A DNA stretch of 64,000 nt from Megasphaera stantonii (GTDB lineage Bacteria; Bacillota; Negativicutes; Veillonellales; Megasphaeraceae): NCBI RefSeq assembly GCF_003367905.1, contig NZ_CP029462.1:2418001-2482000 (forward strand). Reading direction: 5' to 3'. The notes below the pieces were generated by a model. That model was not told the origin of the DNA and ran no database searches. It was given only the letters and a program-made list of their open reading frames with translations. The position numbers were made by a program, and so were the translations under genes. Of the stretch, positions 25,543 through 34,029 are shown in pieces; position 1 is the stretch's first letter; each line of letters starts with the position of its first letter.

Positions 25543-26257
25543 CCATATATTCCGCCCGGTCCGGCCGTACGACGGACTAATCCTTCAAGTTCAGAAGCGG
25601 GGAAAGCAGCGGATCTTGTCTGTCTTTACCCGGCAGGAAGGGGTGCTGCGGCTGTTTGTATCCGAGCGGAGCCGCGGCCGCAGCGGCTCCGGGGCTTTTA
25701 TGCCTTTGGGGGAGATTACCTTTGATGCGGCCGAGCAAGGCGATATCCTATCCCTGCGGGAATACGAATGCCGGGGAAACGAGGCCATGATGAACCTGAC
25801 GTGGGATCACTACGTGTATTCGCAGATCTTCGTCGAAATGGTCCTGCACCTCATACCGTACCGGCAGGTCGACGGCGGCGTGTACGGCCTGCTCCTGCGC
25901 TACAGCCGCCTGTTGGCGGCCAAGGATCCGCGGGTCCTGACGATTATCGCCGGCTGGCAGCTGGCCGGACTGGCTGGGTTTTATCCCGACGTCGATACGG
26001 TGCGCGTGTTTTCGTCTCCCTATGGTCAGGAGGGCTATTACTTCGGCGACGAAGGACTGGCGGACATGCGGGAAGAGAAGCTGACGCCGGAGATCCGGCA
26101 GCTTTGGAAGCGCCTGCTGCAATACCGCTGGGAGCGGGAGGAGACGCTGCGCTTCAGCGCGAAGGGCTTAGCGGCACTGGAACGGTTGCTGTACAGCTAC
26201 GTCGAGCAATGCAGTGAAAAAAAGCTGCAATCGTTAGTATTGCTGGCGCGTCCGTAA
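25529..26257 (+). CDS. recO: DNA repair protein RecO
   Basis: Recombination mediator that loads RecA with RecR and anneals single strands. It has 242 residues: an amino-terminal OB fold (about 1-80; GLILQVQKRGKQRILSVFT) and a helical carboxy-terminal domain. The start is the ATG at 25529, inside the previous gene, with AGGGGA just upstream. The four-cysteine zinc finger of many RecO proteins is missing: the stretch GLAGFYPDVDTV, where the first cysteines normally follow, has none. The assignment rests on position in the era operon plus the OB fold. Confidence 0.88.
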   Translation: MTRSNHIFRPVRPYDGLILQVQKRGKQRILSVFTRQEGVLRLFVSERSRGRSGSGAFMPLGEITFDAAEQGDILSLREYECRGNEAMMNLTWDHYVYSQIFVEMVLHLIPYRQVDGGVYGLLLRYSRLLAAKDPRVLTIIAGWQLAGLAGFYPDVDTVRVFSSPYGQEGYYFGDEGLADMREEKLTPEIRQLWKRLLQYRWEREETLRFSAKGLAALERLLYSYVEQCSEKKLQSLVLLARP

Positions 26258-26302
26258 GAACGGTGAGAAAGAATACTCTTTCGACGCCGTTCTTTTTGTT
26301 TT
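26256..26302 (+). terminator. Terminator of the phoH-recO operon
   Basis: AAGAACGG (26256-26263) pairs with CCGTTCTT (26287-26294), followed by a T-rich tail. The stem begins within the recO stop codon. Confidence 0.8.
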
Positions 26303-26304
26303 TC

Positions 26305-26332
26305 TTGTCTTTTAGCCGGCCTATGGTATAAT
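26305..26332 (+). promoter_or_regulatory. Promoter of the MATE transporter gene
   Basis: TTGTCT (26305-26310), a 16-base spacer, and TATAAT (26327-26332) with a TGn extension at 26324-26326. Confidence 0.7.
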
Positions 26333-26384
26333 AAGGCTATTATTTTTTTATACGCCTATCATGGCGAAAGATAAAGGAGGGCAT

Positions 26385-27722
26385 ATGGTCAAAAATATGA
26401 CGGCAGGCAGCCCCATACGCCTGATCTTGTCTTTTACCGTTCCCCTGCTGATTGGGAACGTATTTCAGCAATTTTATAATATTGCCGACATCATCATCGT
26501 CGGACGGACCATCGGTGTCCATGCCCTGGCGGCAGTCGGAGCGTCGGGACCGTTGTTCATGGCTCTGCTGGGCCTGACTATCGGCCTGACGTCGGGATTT
26601 TCCGTCGTTACGGGCCAGCGGTTCGGAGCAAACGATGATGAAGGCGTGCGCCGTTCCGTCGCCATGTCGGCTATGCTGGCCGTCGGATTGACGGTTTTGC
26701 TGACGACGATTGCGGCCTGGCAGATGCCTCTGCTCATGGAGCTCATGAATATTTCCGACGAGCTCTACGCCGATTCGTACAGTTATATCATCATCATTAC
26801 GTACGGCATCGTCGCCATGATGATGTACAATCTCCTGGCTTGTATCTGCCGGGCCTTAGGCGACAGCCGTACGCCCTTGTATTTTCTCATCTTGTCGTCT
26901 GTCCTGAACGTCGTTCTGGCTCTGGTATTTATCATGCAGTTCGGCTGGGGCGTGCCCGGTTCGGCTATCGCCTTGGTCATCGCTCAGGGCGTGTCGGCCC
27001 TGCTGTGCTTCTGTTATATGCGCCGCCGCTTCCCCATGCTGCGACTGCGCCGCAGCGACTGGGCCTTCGACAGGGAATTTGCCTGGCAGCACCTGCGCCT
27101 GGGCCTGCCCATGGCCATGCAGTTCATGATTATTTCCCTGGGGATTTTAGCGATTCAGTCGGTCTGCAATACCTTTGGCCCCGAAACCATTGCGGGCTTC
27201 GTCTCGGCGACGCGGATTGAACAGCTGGCGCTGCAGCCTATGATTTCCTTCGGTATCGCCATGGCCGTTTACTCAGCACAGAATTACGGCGCTCAGAAAT
27301 ACGACCGCATCCGCAAAGGCGTCCGCCAGTGTTCCCTCGTGTCGCTGGGCTTCTGCCTGTTTGCCATTGGGGCCATGTTGTTTTACGGGCAGGAGCTCAT
27401 TTCTGTCTTTACGGCGGAGCACGACGACCTGCTCCTGCAGCAGGCCATGCTGTACTTGCACACGTCTGTGCCCTTTTATATTTTTCTCGGGCAGATCTTT
27501 GTCTACCGTAACGCCTTGCAGGGCATGGGGATTTCCAGCGTGCCGCTCATCAGCAGCATCATCGAGCTGGTGTTCCGCGGCTTGTCGGCCTTCGTCTTGG
27601 CCGGTATGTGGGGCTTTTTCGGCATCTGCTGCGCCAGCCCGATCTGCTGGGTCGCGGCCTGCCTGTTTACGGCGGGAAGCTATTTCTACGTGCAGCATAC
27701 GATGCGAAATCTCAGAAGGTAG
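26385..27722 (+). CDS. MATE family efflux transporter
   Basis: Cation-coupled multidrug or metabolite exporter with about twelve membrane helices, 445 residues. The opening, MTAGSPIRLILSFTVPLLIGNVFQQFYNI, covers helix 1 and is typical of the DinF/NorM-like branch found in Firmicutes. I chose the ATG at 26385 because AAAGGAGGG lies directly upstream; an in-frame ATG at 26361 would put that site inside the coding region. It may be co-transcribed with the CGGC-domain gene 31 bases downstream. Its substrate is unknown. Confidence 0.93.
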   Translation: MVKNMTAGSPIRLILSFTVPLLIGNVFQQFYNIADIIIVGRTIGVHALAAVGASGPLFMALLGLTIGLTSGFSVVTGQRFGANDDEGVRRSVAMSAMLAVGLTVLLTTIAAWQMPLLMELMNISDELYADSYSYIIIITYGIVAMMMYNLLACICRALGDSRTPLYFLILSSVLNVVLALVFIMQFGWGVPGSAIALVIAQGVSALLCFCYMRRRFPMLRLRRSDWAFDREFAWQHLRLGLPMAMQFMIISLGILAIQSVCNTFGPETIAGFVSATRIEQLALQPMISFGIAMAVYSAQNYGAQKYDRIRKGVRQCSLVSLGFCLFAIGAMLFYGQELISVFTAEHDDLLLQQAMLYLHTSVPFYIFLGQIFVYRNALQGMGISSVPLISSIIELVFRGLSAFVLAGMWGFFGICCASPICWVAACLFTAGSYFYVQHTMRNLRR

Positions 27723-27753
27723 TTGTGTAGTTGTTTTATGAGGAGGAATGGAT

Positions 27754-28155
27754 ATGAGCAAGCTCGTCGTCGTCATTCAATGTCATTTGGTCATGAACCG
27801 CTGCAGCGGCTATCCCTGCATGGATGCATTTTACAAGCGAGAAGGCGCTTTTGCGTCCTATGAAGAAGACGTCCGCTACATGCCTGTTACCTGCGGCGGC
27901 TGCTGCGGCGCCGAAGTAGCGGCCAAGCTGGAAAATCTGACGAAGCATTTAAAGCGCCGCGGCGAACGAAAGGAAGACGTTGTCGTCCATTTCGCCTCGT
28001 GCGTCTGTTCCGACAACTCCCATCGGCCGCCTTGCCCCCATTTGGATTACATGCGGCAAATCGCAGAGCGCAAAGGCTATTCCGTCGTCTTGGGCTCGTA
28101 TATATCGAACGCAGCGACGAAAAAGCGGGAAGCTGGGATTTATAAAACGTTTTAA
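27754..28155 (+). CDS. CGGC domain-containing protein (putative metal-binding)
   Basis: Small cytoplasmic protein of 133 residues in the CGGC family. It is unusually rich in cysteine: CSGYPC, then the family motif TCGGCCG near 48-54, then CVCSDNSHRPPCPH. These suggest metal or iron-sulfur binding, but no function is established. The ATG at 27754 is 7 bases from the AGGAGG site; the ATG at 27748 is too close to it. The gene ends before a strong terminator. Confidence 0.85.
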   Translation: MSKLVVVIQCHLVMNRCSGYPCMDAFYKREGAFASYEEDVRYMPVTCGGCCGAEVAAKLENLTKHLKRRGERKEDVVVHFASCVCSDNSHRPPCPHLDYMRQIAERKGYSVVLGSYISNAATKKREAGIYKTF

Positions 28156-28168
28156 TATAGATAGAACA

Positions 28169-28215
28169 AAACAGAGCAGCAGAAGATGCAATAGCAATGG
28201 CTGCTCTGTTTTTCT
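28169..28215 (+). terminator. Terminator after the CGGC-domain gene
   Basis: AAACAGAGCAGC (28169-28180) pairs exactly with GCTGCTCTGTTT (28200-28211), followed by more T residues. Confidence 0.88.
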
Positions 28216-28248
28216 ATGAATGCAATGTAATATATATTTATTTAATTT

Positions 28249-28292
28249 AATTGTATTTAATTATACGATTGACAAATAAAATTGTATTTAAT
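28249..28292 (+). repeat. 13-bp direct repeat over a promoter
   Basis: AATTGTATTTAAT occurs at 28249-28261 and 28280-28292, 31 bases apart, about three helical turns. The second copy fills most of the promoter spacer and touches the -10 box. The gap 28156-28456 also holds a terminator, the promoter and a second repeat. Confidence 0.6.
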
Positions 28293-28297
28293 ATAAT
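28269..28297 (+). promoter_or_regulatory. Full-consensus promoter of the D-threonine aldolase-like gene
   Basis: TTGACA (28269-28274), exactly 17 bases, and TATAAT (28292-28297): a perfect match to the sigma-A/sigma-70 consensus in very AT-rich DNA. It leaves a leader of about 150 bases. Confidence 0.85.
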
Positions 28298-28414
28298 TGG
28301 ATTAAATAAAATGTGCTTAAAAACAGCAGTACGAAGTCGCTTTAGTGCAGGAGCTCTGTATTTGCAGCACATTTACGGTTTAACAAAAAATAATTGATTA
28401 CATTTTTTACTGTA

Positions 28415-28444
28415 TTTGTACAAGAAGGATTTGTACAAGAAGGG
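28415..28444 (+). repeat. Tandem 15-bp repeat carrying two ribosome-site-like cores
   Basis: TTTGTACAAGAAGGA (28415-28429) is followed directly by TTTGTACAAGAAGGG (28430-28444). Each copy has a palindromic TTGTACAA and an AGAAGG core. Only the second core is close enough to the start codon to serve as a ribosome site. Confidence 0.75.
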
Positions 28445-28456
28445 AGATATGTGAAT

Positions 28457-29572
28457 ATGAAAATTGATCAAGTGTATACGCCGGCTATTTTGTTGAATTT
28501 GGATTATATGGAACATAACCTGAAGAAGTACGCCGACTTGGCTGCGGCGCACGGAAAGCAGATTTGGCCGATGGTCAAGACGCATAAGAGCACGGAACTA
28601 GCGTTATTGCAGCAGCAATATGGTTGCACGGGATTTTTGTGCGGCACGCTGGACGAAGCGGAAGCCTTGTGCGCCGCAGGCATCCAAAATATCATGTATG
28701 CCTATCCCGTAGCGACGAACGTGTCTATCGATCGGGTCATCGCCTTGTCGCAGAAGTGCAATTTTATCATCCGCATTGACGGGGAAGACGCGGCTAAGGC
28801 AATTCAGGAACAGGCGGCTAAACAGGGCGTTTCCGTGCAGTACACGATTATTGTAGACAGCGGCCTTCACCGCTTCGGTGTGGCTCCCGATAAGGTCGTT
28901 CCCTTGGCTGACGCGTTGAAAGCCTGCGACCATCTGGTATTTAAGGGGATTTCTACCCATCCGGGCCATGTATACGGCGCATGCAGCCATGAAGATCTGG
29001 CAGGCTATTGCGAAGATGAAGCCCGCAGCATGGCAGCGGCGGCAGAAGCGCTGAAAAAGGCAGGCTATACTGTGGATATCATTTCCAGCGGTTCTACGCC
29101 TACCTTTGCCCAGAATATTGCCGACGAGCACATCTCCATCTATCATCCGGGCAACTACATCTTCAACGATACGATTCAGTTGTCTACGCAGACCGCTTCG
29201 GAAGAAGAATGCGCGCTGTACGTACTGGCATCTGTCGTGTCCCATCCGTCGGAAGACTTGTTTATCTGCGATGCCGGCACGAAATGCCTGGGGCTCGATC
29301 AGGGAGCCCACGGCAATACGTCTATCGTAGGGTACGGCACGGTCAAGGGCCATCCGGAGTTATGCGTAGACGGGCTGTCAGAAGAAGTAGGGAAAATTCA
29401 CGTCAATGGAAAAACTGATTTGAAGGTCGGCGATAAGATCTGCATCATTCCGAATCACTCCTGCTCGACGGCGAACTTTACCAATTACTTCATCGGCGTC
29501 CGCGGCGATGAGGTAGAACGGCTCGTCGAAGTGGATATCCGCAGCAACGCGACGAAAAAGAATGTAAAATAA
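28457..29572 (+). CDS. D-threonine aldolase / D-serine dehydratase-like PLP enzyme
   Basis: Fold-type III pyridoxal-phosphate enzyme of 372 residues with an alanine-racemase-like amino-terminal domain. PMVKTHKS (about 38-45) supplies the PLP lysine, probably K41. The carboxy-terminal domain has PNHSC (about 332-336), the histidine and cysteine that bind the metal in D-threonine aldolase and eukaryotic-type D-serine dehydratase. It should cleave or deaminate a beta-hydroxy D-amino acid; the exact substrate is not readable. The start is the ATG at 28457, 10 bases from the GGAG core; an in-frame GTG at 28451 is possible. Confidence 0.88.
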   Translation: MKIDQVYTPAILLNLDYMEHNLKKYADLAAAHGKQIWPMVKTHKSTELALLQQQYGCTGFLCGTLDEAEALCAAGIQNIMYAYPVATNVSIDRVIALSQKCNFIIRIDGEDAAKAIQEQAAKQGVSVQYTIIVDSGLHRFGVAPDKVVPLADALKACDHLVFKGISTHPGHVYGACSHEDLAGYCEDEARSMAAAAEALKKAGYTVDIISSGSTPTFAQNIADEHISIYHPGNYIFNDTIQLSTQTASEEECALYVLASVVSHPSEDLFICDAGTKCLGLDQGAHGNTSIVGYGTVKGHPELCVDGLSEEVGKIHVNGKTDLKVGDKICIIPNHSCSTANFTNYFIGVRGDEVERLVEVDIRSNATKKNVK

Positions 29573-29594
29573 TCATGCCGAAGGCAATATAAAG

Positions 29595-29634
29595 AAGCCG
29601 GGAGAGCCCATTCGTTTGGGTTCTCCCGGCTTTT
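29595..29634. terminator. Bidirectional terminator between the D-amino-acid enzyme and the reductase
   Basis: A 15-bp stem (29595-29609 with 29618-29632, one wobble) is flanked by A and T runs. It serves the two converging genes. Confidence 0.88.
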
Positions 29635-29648
29635 GCCGTTTAGATATG

Positions 29649-31205
29649 TTATTCGAAGGAAGAAACCAGCGACGCAAACTCATCGGTATGGGCTCCGTAC
29701 CATTCGTCAAAGGTTTGGCCCTTGGTTTTCAGTGTTTCGGCCAAGGCCGTCAGGAAGGCGGGGATGTTGTCTTCCGTAATGACGCCGATTTGCGCGCCGA
29801 AGCGTTCCTGTGTCGGCGTCGCATAGGTGCCGCCGGCAAAGACCGTAAAGGCCGGCTTCATATCGCCGTCCACTTTTTTAGCTGCGCCGCGCAGGCCGAT
29901 GGCGCCGATCTGCTGGGCCGCGCACGACGAGGGGCAGCCGGAAATATGCAGCTTGGGCAGGTACGACGTGTCGACGCCGCTGCCGCGCAGGGCCTTGACT
30001 GTGCGCAGCCACATGCCGTGGGAATCGCGCAGGCCTTGCTGGCAGATGGCCGCGCCGATGCAGCAGACCGATTTTTCAAAGGTATTTTTCGCCGTGTCCT
30101 CTTCGGTGATGGCGGCGAAGGCGATGGCTTCTTCCGCGGTCAGGTTGACGGCGTAGAGCGATTCGTCCGTGTTCAGGCGGAGTTCTGCATCTTCAACGTC
30201 AGACAAGAACTGCAGGGCCTTCTTGAATACGGCCATGTCCGGCGTGCCGCCGAGGGGATGGTATTCTACGTAGTAGAGGTTGTCCTGCTTCTGGCTGTGG
30301 ATGCGGGCGATGTTCGGCTTGGCCGAGGACGGGGCCTTCTTGGCTACGACGTATTCCTGGGGGATAAAGGAGAGGTCTTTTTCCTGCGATTGTTTCAGGA
30401 AGGTCTGGAAGGTCTTGCAGAATTCTTCGTCGCCGAGATTGACTGGCATGAAGCGGGACCGGGCTCTGGCTCTGTTCTTATAGTCGCCGTGGGCCATGAA
30501 CATTTGGGCGAAGGCGTCGATATAATACAAAATCTTTGTCGGCGCTACATCTTCGCCTACCTTGACACCCAGACGAGGGTTGGCCGCTCCTAAGCCGCCG
30601 GCGGCATAGACGTCGAAGGTGCCGTTCTTCTTGGCTAAGAAGCCCAGATCCTTGAAGGTGGCGTGGCTTTCGTTGTCCGTGCCGTTGGAAAAAGCGATTT
30701 TATATTTCCGCGGCAGGTGCAGCTCCGGAATGAGCGTGAGGATGAACGAAGCCGCCGCGTCGACGTAGGGCGATACGTCGAAGAATTCCTTCGGGTCTAC
30801 GCCGCGGAGCGGGCTGGCCGTGATGTTGCGGGGGTTGTCGCCGCCGCCTCCGATACAGTAAATGCCGTGGTCCAGGCATTCCTTATATAAGGATAAAATA
30901 GAGGGGCCGTCCATCTTGTGATACTGAATGGCCTGAGCCGTCGTGAAATGAGCCAGCTGTACGTGGTACGTATCGATGGCCCGGGCTAAAAATGCGATCT
31001 GGTCCTTTGTGACGCGGCCGCCGGAGAACCGCATGCGCAGCATGCCGCTGTTGCCGCCCCGTTCGGCGTAGCTGCCGTATTTGCCGGAAATGCCCTTATA
31101 TTGGCCTGCCGGAAGCTCCTGGCGGAAAAAAGCCTGACAGGCGTCTTCAAATTCGGGATATCTGTCTTGAAAGGTCTTTTTTGTTTCTTCAGAAATGGTT
31201 ATCAT
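29649..31205 (-). CDS. Siroheme-[4Fe-4S] nitrite/sulfite reductase
   Basis: Ferredoxin-type assimilatory sulfite or nitrite reductase catalysing a six-electron reduction. It has 518 residues with two ferredoxin-like half-domains and the siroheme/iron-sulfur motif: CIGAAIC, then about 35 residues later GCPSSC. I chose the ATG at 31205, preceded by AAGAAGGG, over a start 69 bases upstream with no ribosome site. No siroheme, sulfate-activation or nitrate genes lie near it, so sulfite and nitrite cannot be told apart from context. It stands alone between a terminator and its own promoter. Confidence 0.9.
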   Translation of the reverse strand: MITISEETKKTFQDRYPEFEDACQAFFRQELPAGQYKGISGKYGSYAERGGNSGMLRMRFSGGRVTKDQIAFLARAIDTYHVQLAHFTTAQAIQYHKMDGPSILSLYKECLDHGIYCIGGGGDNPRNITASPLRGVDPKEFFDVSPYVDAAASFILTLIPELHLPRKYKIAFSNGTDNESHATFKDLGFLAKKNGTFDVYAAGGLGAANPRLGVKVGEDVAPTKILYYIDAFAQMFMAHGDYKNRARARSRFMPVNLGDEEFCKTFQTFLKQSQEKDLSFIPQEYVVAKKAPSSAKPNIARIHSQKQDNLYYVEYHPLGGTPDMAVFKKALQFLSDVEDAELRLNTDESLYAVNLTAEEAIAFAAITEEDTAKNTFEKSVCCIGAAICQQGLRDSHGMWLRTVKALRGSGVDTSYLPKLHISGCPSSCAAQQIGAIGLRGAAKKVDGDMKPAFTVFAGGTYATPTQERFGAQIGVITEDNIPAFLTALAETLKTKGQTFDEWYGAHTDEFASLVSSFE

Positions 31206-31278
31206 ATATACCCTTCTTTCTAAGAGATAAATAGTCATATCCACATAAATTCGATGCAGGTGATATGAGTACACATAT

Positions 31279-31284
31279 ATTGTA
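31279..31284 (-). promoter_or_regulatory. Probable -10 box of the reductase gene
   Basis: TACAAT on the minus strand, preceded by TGG (extended -10 form), about 75 bases before the start codon. The -35 region is weak. Confidence 0.45.
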
Positions 31285-31369
31285 CCAGAAAATCATGTAT
31301 AGAATAAGTAAAAAATGTAAAAAGATGAGGCGCAGAGGGACCGATGAGAGGGGGGAAGGGCAGAATGTA

Positions 31370-31398
31370 TTGTCATTTAGGGCCTGTTTTGATACAAT
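31370..31398 (+). promoter_or_regulatory. Promoter of secA
   Basis: TTGTCA (31370-31375), a 17-base spacer, and TACAAT (31393-31398). Confidence 0.75.
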
Positions 31399-31425
31399 GT
31401 ATAATTGAATATAAATATGTATCAA
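31389..31425. repeat. Inverted repeat over the secA promoter
   Basis: TTGATACA (31389-31396) and TGTATCAA (31418-31425) are perfect complements separated by 21 bases. The left arm overlaps the -10 box and the right arm lies near +15 to +20. It may be an operator or a weak leader hairpin. Confidence 0.5.
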
Positions 31426-31455
31426 TAACTTAGTTGCAATTGGAGGGCTTATTAC

Positions 31456-33930
31456 GTGTTTAATAAAATAATGCAGAGACTGCTCGGCAATAATACCGAA
31501 CGCGAATTAAAGAAGATGTGGCCTATCGTCCACCATATTAACGACTTAGAACCGAAGCTTACGGCCTTGAGCGATTCTTCGCTGCAGGAGAAGACCTTTG
31601 AATTCAAGCGCCGCCTGGCCGAAGGGGAAACGCTGGACGATATTCTGCCCGAAGCGTTTGCCGTCGTGCGCGAAGCGTCGCGCCGCGTCCTCGGCATGCG
31701 CCATTTTGACGTACAGCTTCTGGGTGGTATCGTCCTGCACCGCGGCGACATTGCAGAAATGCGTACAGGCGAAGGCAAGACCCTTGTCGCGACGCTGCCC
31801 GTCTACTTGAACGCCCTGACCGGCAAAGGCGTCCACGTCGTCACGGTCAACGACTACCTGGCTACGCGCGACAGCGAGGAAATGGGGCAGATTTATAAGT
31901 TCCTGGGATTGTCCGTCGGCCTTATCGTCCACGACCTGACGTATGAACAGCGCCGCCGTGCCTATAATTCCGATATTACGTACGGCACGAACAACGAATT
32001 CGGCTTCGACTACCTGCGCGACAACATGGTCATCAGCAAGGATCAGATGGTACAGCGTCCCCTGAACTACTGCATCGTCGACGAAGTGGACTCCATTCTC
32101 ATCGACGAAGCCCGCACGCCGCTCATCATTTCCGGCCCGGGCGAAAAATCGACGGATTTGTACTATACGCTGGCTCATATCGTCAAGACCTTTGAAAAAG
32201 AAGACTACACGATGGACGAAAAGCAAAAGACCATCGCGCCGACGGAAAGCGGCGTTGCCAAGGTCGAAAAGATGTTGGGCATTAAGAATATGTTCGATAA
32301 CGATCACCTTGATTTGAACCATTTGGTCATCCAGGCTTTGCGGGCCCGCTTCATGATGCACCGCGACAAGGACTATGTCGTCAAAGACGGCGAAATCGTC
32401 ATCGTCGACGAATTTACGGGCCGCCTCATGTTCGGCCGCCGCTACAGCGACGGGCTCCACCAGTCCATCGAAGCGAAGGAAAACGTCAAGGTACAGGGCG
32501 AAAGCAAGACCTTGGCGACGATTACCTTCCAGAACTACTTCCGCATGTACGACAAGCTGGCCGGCATGACCGGTACGGCTAAGACGGAAGAAGACGAATT
32601 CAACAAGATTTACAAGCTGGACGTCTACGTCATTCCGACGAACAAGCCGGCTATCCGCAAGGACTTGCCCGACGTCATCTACAAGACGAAGCACGCCAAA
32701 TACCGGGCCGTCGTCCGGGAAGTCAAGAAGCGCCACGAAACGGGCCAGCCGATCCTCGTCGGCACGACGTCTATCAGCCAGTCAGAAATCATCAGCCAGC
32801 TCCTGAAAAAAGAAAATATCGTCCACAACGTGCTGAACGCCAAGTATCATGAAAAGGAAGCGGAAATCATCAAAGACGCCGGCCAGATGAACATGGTCAC
32901 CATCGCGACCAACATGGCTGGCCGCGGCACGGACATCAAGCTCGGCAAGGGCGTAGCCGAGCTGGGCGGCCTGATGATCATCGGTACGGAACGGCACGAA
33001 AGCCGCCGCATCGACAACCAGCTCCGGGGCCGCGCAGGCCGTCAGGGCGACCCGGGCACGACGCAGTTCTTCCTGTCTCTGGAAGACGACCTCATGCGTA
33101 TTTTCGGCTCGGAAAACATTTCTAAATTCATGGACAAGCTGGGCATGGACGAAGACGAACCGATTACCCATTCCATGATTACCCGCTCCATTGAAAAGGC
33201 TCAGAAGAAGGTCGAAAGCCACAACTTTGAAATCCGTAAGTACGTCCTTGAATACGACGACGTCATGAATCAGCAGCGTGAGGTCCTGTACGGGCAGCGC
33301 CGCAAGGTCCTCGTCGCCGAATCGCTGCGCGATACGATCCTCGGCATGGTCGATGATATTATTCTCGACGGTCTGGACCGGTATGCCGACGAAAAGCTCT
33401 ATCCGGAAGAATGGGATTTTGCCGGCCTCCTGGCTCAGATGGAACAGTACTTCGTGCCCAAGGGAACTGTAACGGTAGAAGAACTGGAAAACCTCAGCCG
33501 CATCGAAGTACAGGAAAAACTCAAAGACATTGCCGTCGCCTTGTACGACGAACGGGAAAAGGAAATCAGCGCTGAAACGATGCGCGAGCTGGAAAAAGCC
33601 ATTATGCTCCGCGTCGTCGACAGCAAGTGGATGGATCATCTCGACGCCATGGACGCCTTGAAGGAAGGCATCAACCTGCGGGCGTACGGCCAGAAGAATC
33701 CTCTGGTCGAATACAAATTCGAAGCCTATGAAATGTTTGAAGAAATGATCGATTCCATCAAGCGGACGGTCATTACCTTCCTCTATCATATTCAGGTAAC
33801 GTACAGCAAGCCCGTGCCCAAGGCGGAAGACCGGCTCCAGGGCGCGACGGAAGTGCACGAAGAAAGCAAGCCCGTCAGCCGCGAGGATATCGAACGGGAA
33901 GAACAGAGAAAGCAACAGCAGCAGGACTAA
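31456..33930 (+). CDS. secA: Protein translocase ATPase SecA
   Basis: Motor ATPase that drives preproteins through SecYEG. It has 824 residues. Walker A (MRTGEGKT) lies near 98-105, the [14 protein letters not shown] helicase segment near 208-221, and RGTDIKLG and [13 protein letters not shown] mark the second nucleotide domain. The protein ends in a glutamine-rich tail without the cysteine-rich zinc-binding motif of many SecA proteins. The GTG start follows a GGAGGG site. It has its own promoter, and prfB follows about 100 bases later, a common pairing. Confidence 0.97.
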   Translation: MFNKIMQRLLGNNTERELKKMWPIVHHINDLEPKLTALSDSSLQEKTFEFKRRLAEGETLDDILPEAFAVVREASRRVLGMRHFDVQLLGGIVLHRGDIAEMRTGEGKTLVATLPVYLNALTGKGVHVVTVNDYLATRDSEEMGQIYKFLGLSVGLIVHDLTYEQRRRAYNSDITYGTNNEFGFDYLRDNMVISKDQMVQRPLNYCIVDEVDSILIDEARTPLIISGPGEKSTDLYYTLAHIVKTFEKEDYTMDEKQKTIAPTESGVAKVEKMLGIKNMFDNDHLDLNHLVIQALRARFMMHRDKDYVVKDGEIVIVDEFTGRLMFGRRYSDGLHQSIEAKENVKVQGESKTLATITFQNYFRMYDKLAGMTGTAKTEEDEFNKIYKLDVYVIPTNKPAIRKDLPDVIYKTKHAKYRAVVREVKKRHETGQPILVGTTSISQSEIISQLLKKENIVHNVLNAKYHEKEAEIIKDAGQMNMVTIATNMAGRGTDIKLGKGVAELGGLMIIGTERHESRRIDNQLRGRAGRQGDPGTTQFFLSLEDDLMRIFGSENISKFMDKLGMDEDEPITHSMITRSIEKAQKKVESHNFEIRKYVLEYDDVMNQQREVLYGQRRKVLVAESLRDTILGMVDDIILDGLDRYADEKLYPEEWDFAGLLAQMEQYFVPKGTVTVEELENLSRIEVQEKLKDIAVALYDEREKEISAETMRELEKAIMLRVVDSKWMDHLDAMDALKEGINLRAYGQKNPLVEYKFEAYEMFEEMIDSIKRTVITFLYHIQVTYSKPVPKAEDRLQGATEVHEESKPVSREDIEREEQRKQQQQD

Positions 33931-33982
33931 GGCTGAAATGCAGAAAAAGAAAGTAAATTCTCTGTAAAAAAGAGAATGCCTG

Positions 33983-33991
33983 TGATATAAT
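33983..33991 (+). promoter_or_regulatory. Extended -10 promoter of prfB
   Basis: TGATATAAT at 33983-33991 combines TGn with a perfect TATAAT, about 39 bases before the prfB start. No strong -35 box is visible. A weak hairpin (ATTCTC with GAGAAT, 33957-33977) just upstream could mark the end of secA. Confidence 0.55.
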
Positions 33992-34029
33992 CGGTAATTA
34001 ATGTTGATATATGAAAGATGGTGATACTT

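Noticed and set aside
28216-28456. AT-rich stretch as a replication origin, IS remnant or transfer scar
   Set aside because: There are no DnaA-box clusters, terminal inverted repeats or transposase fragments; the AT content is explained by a promoter and leader.
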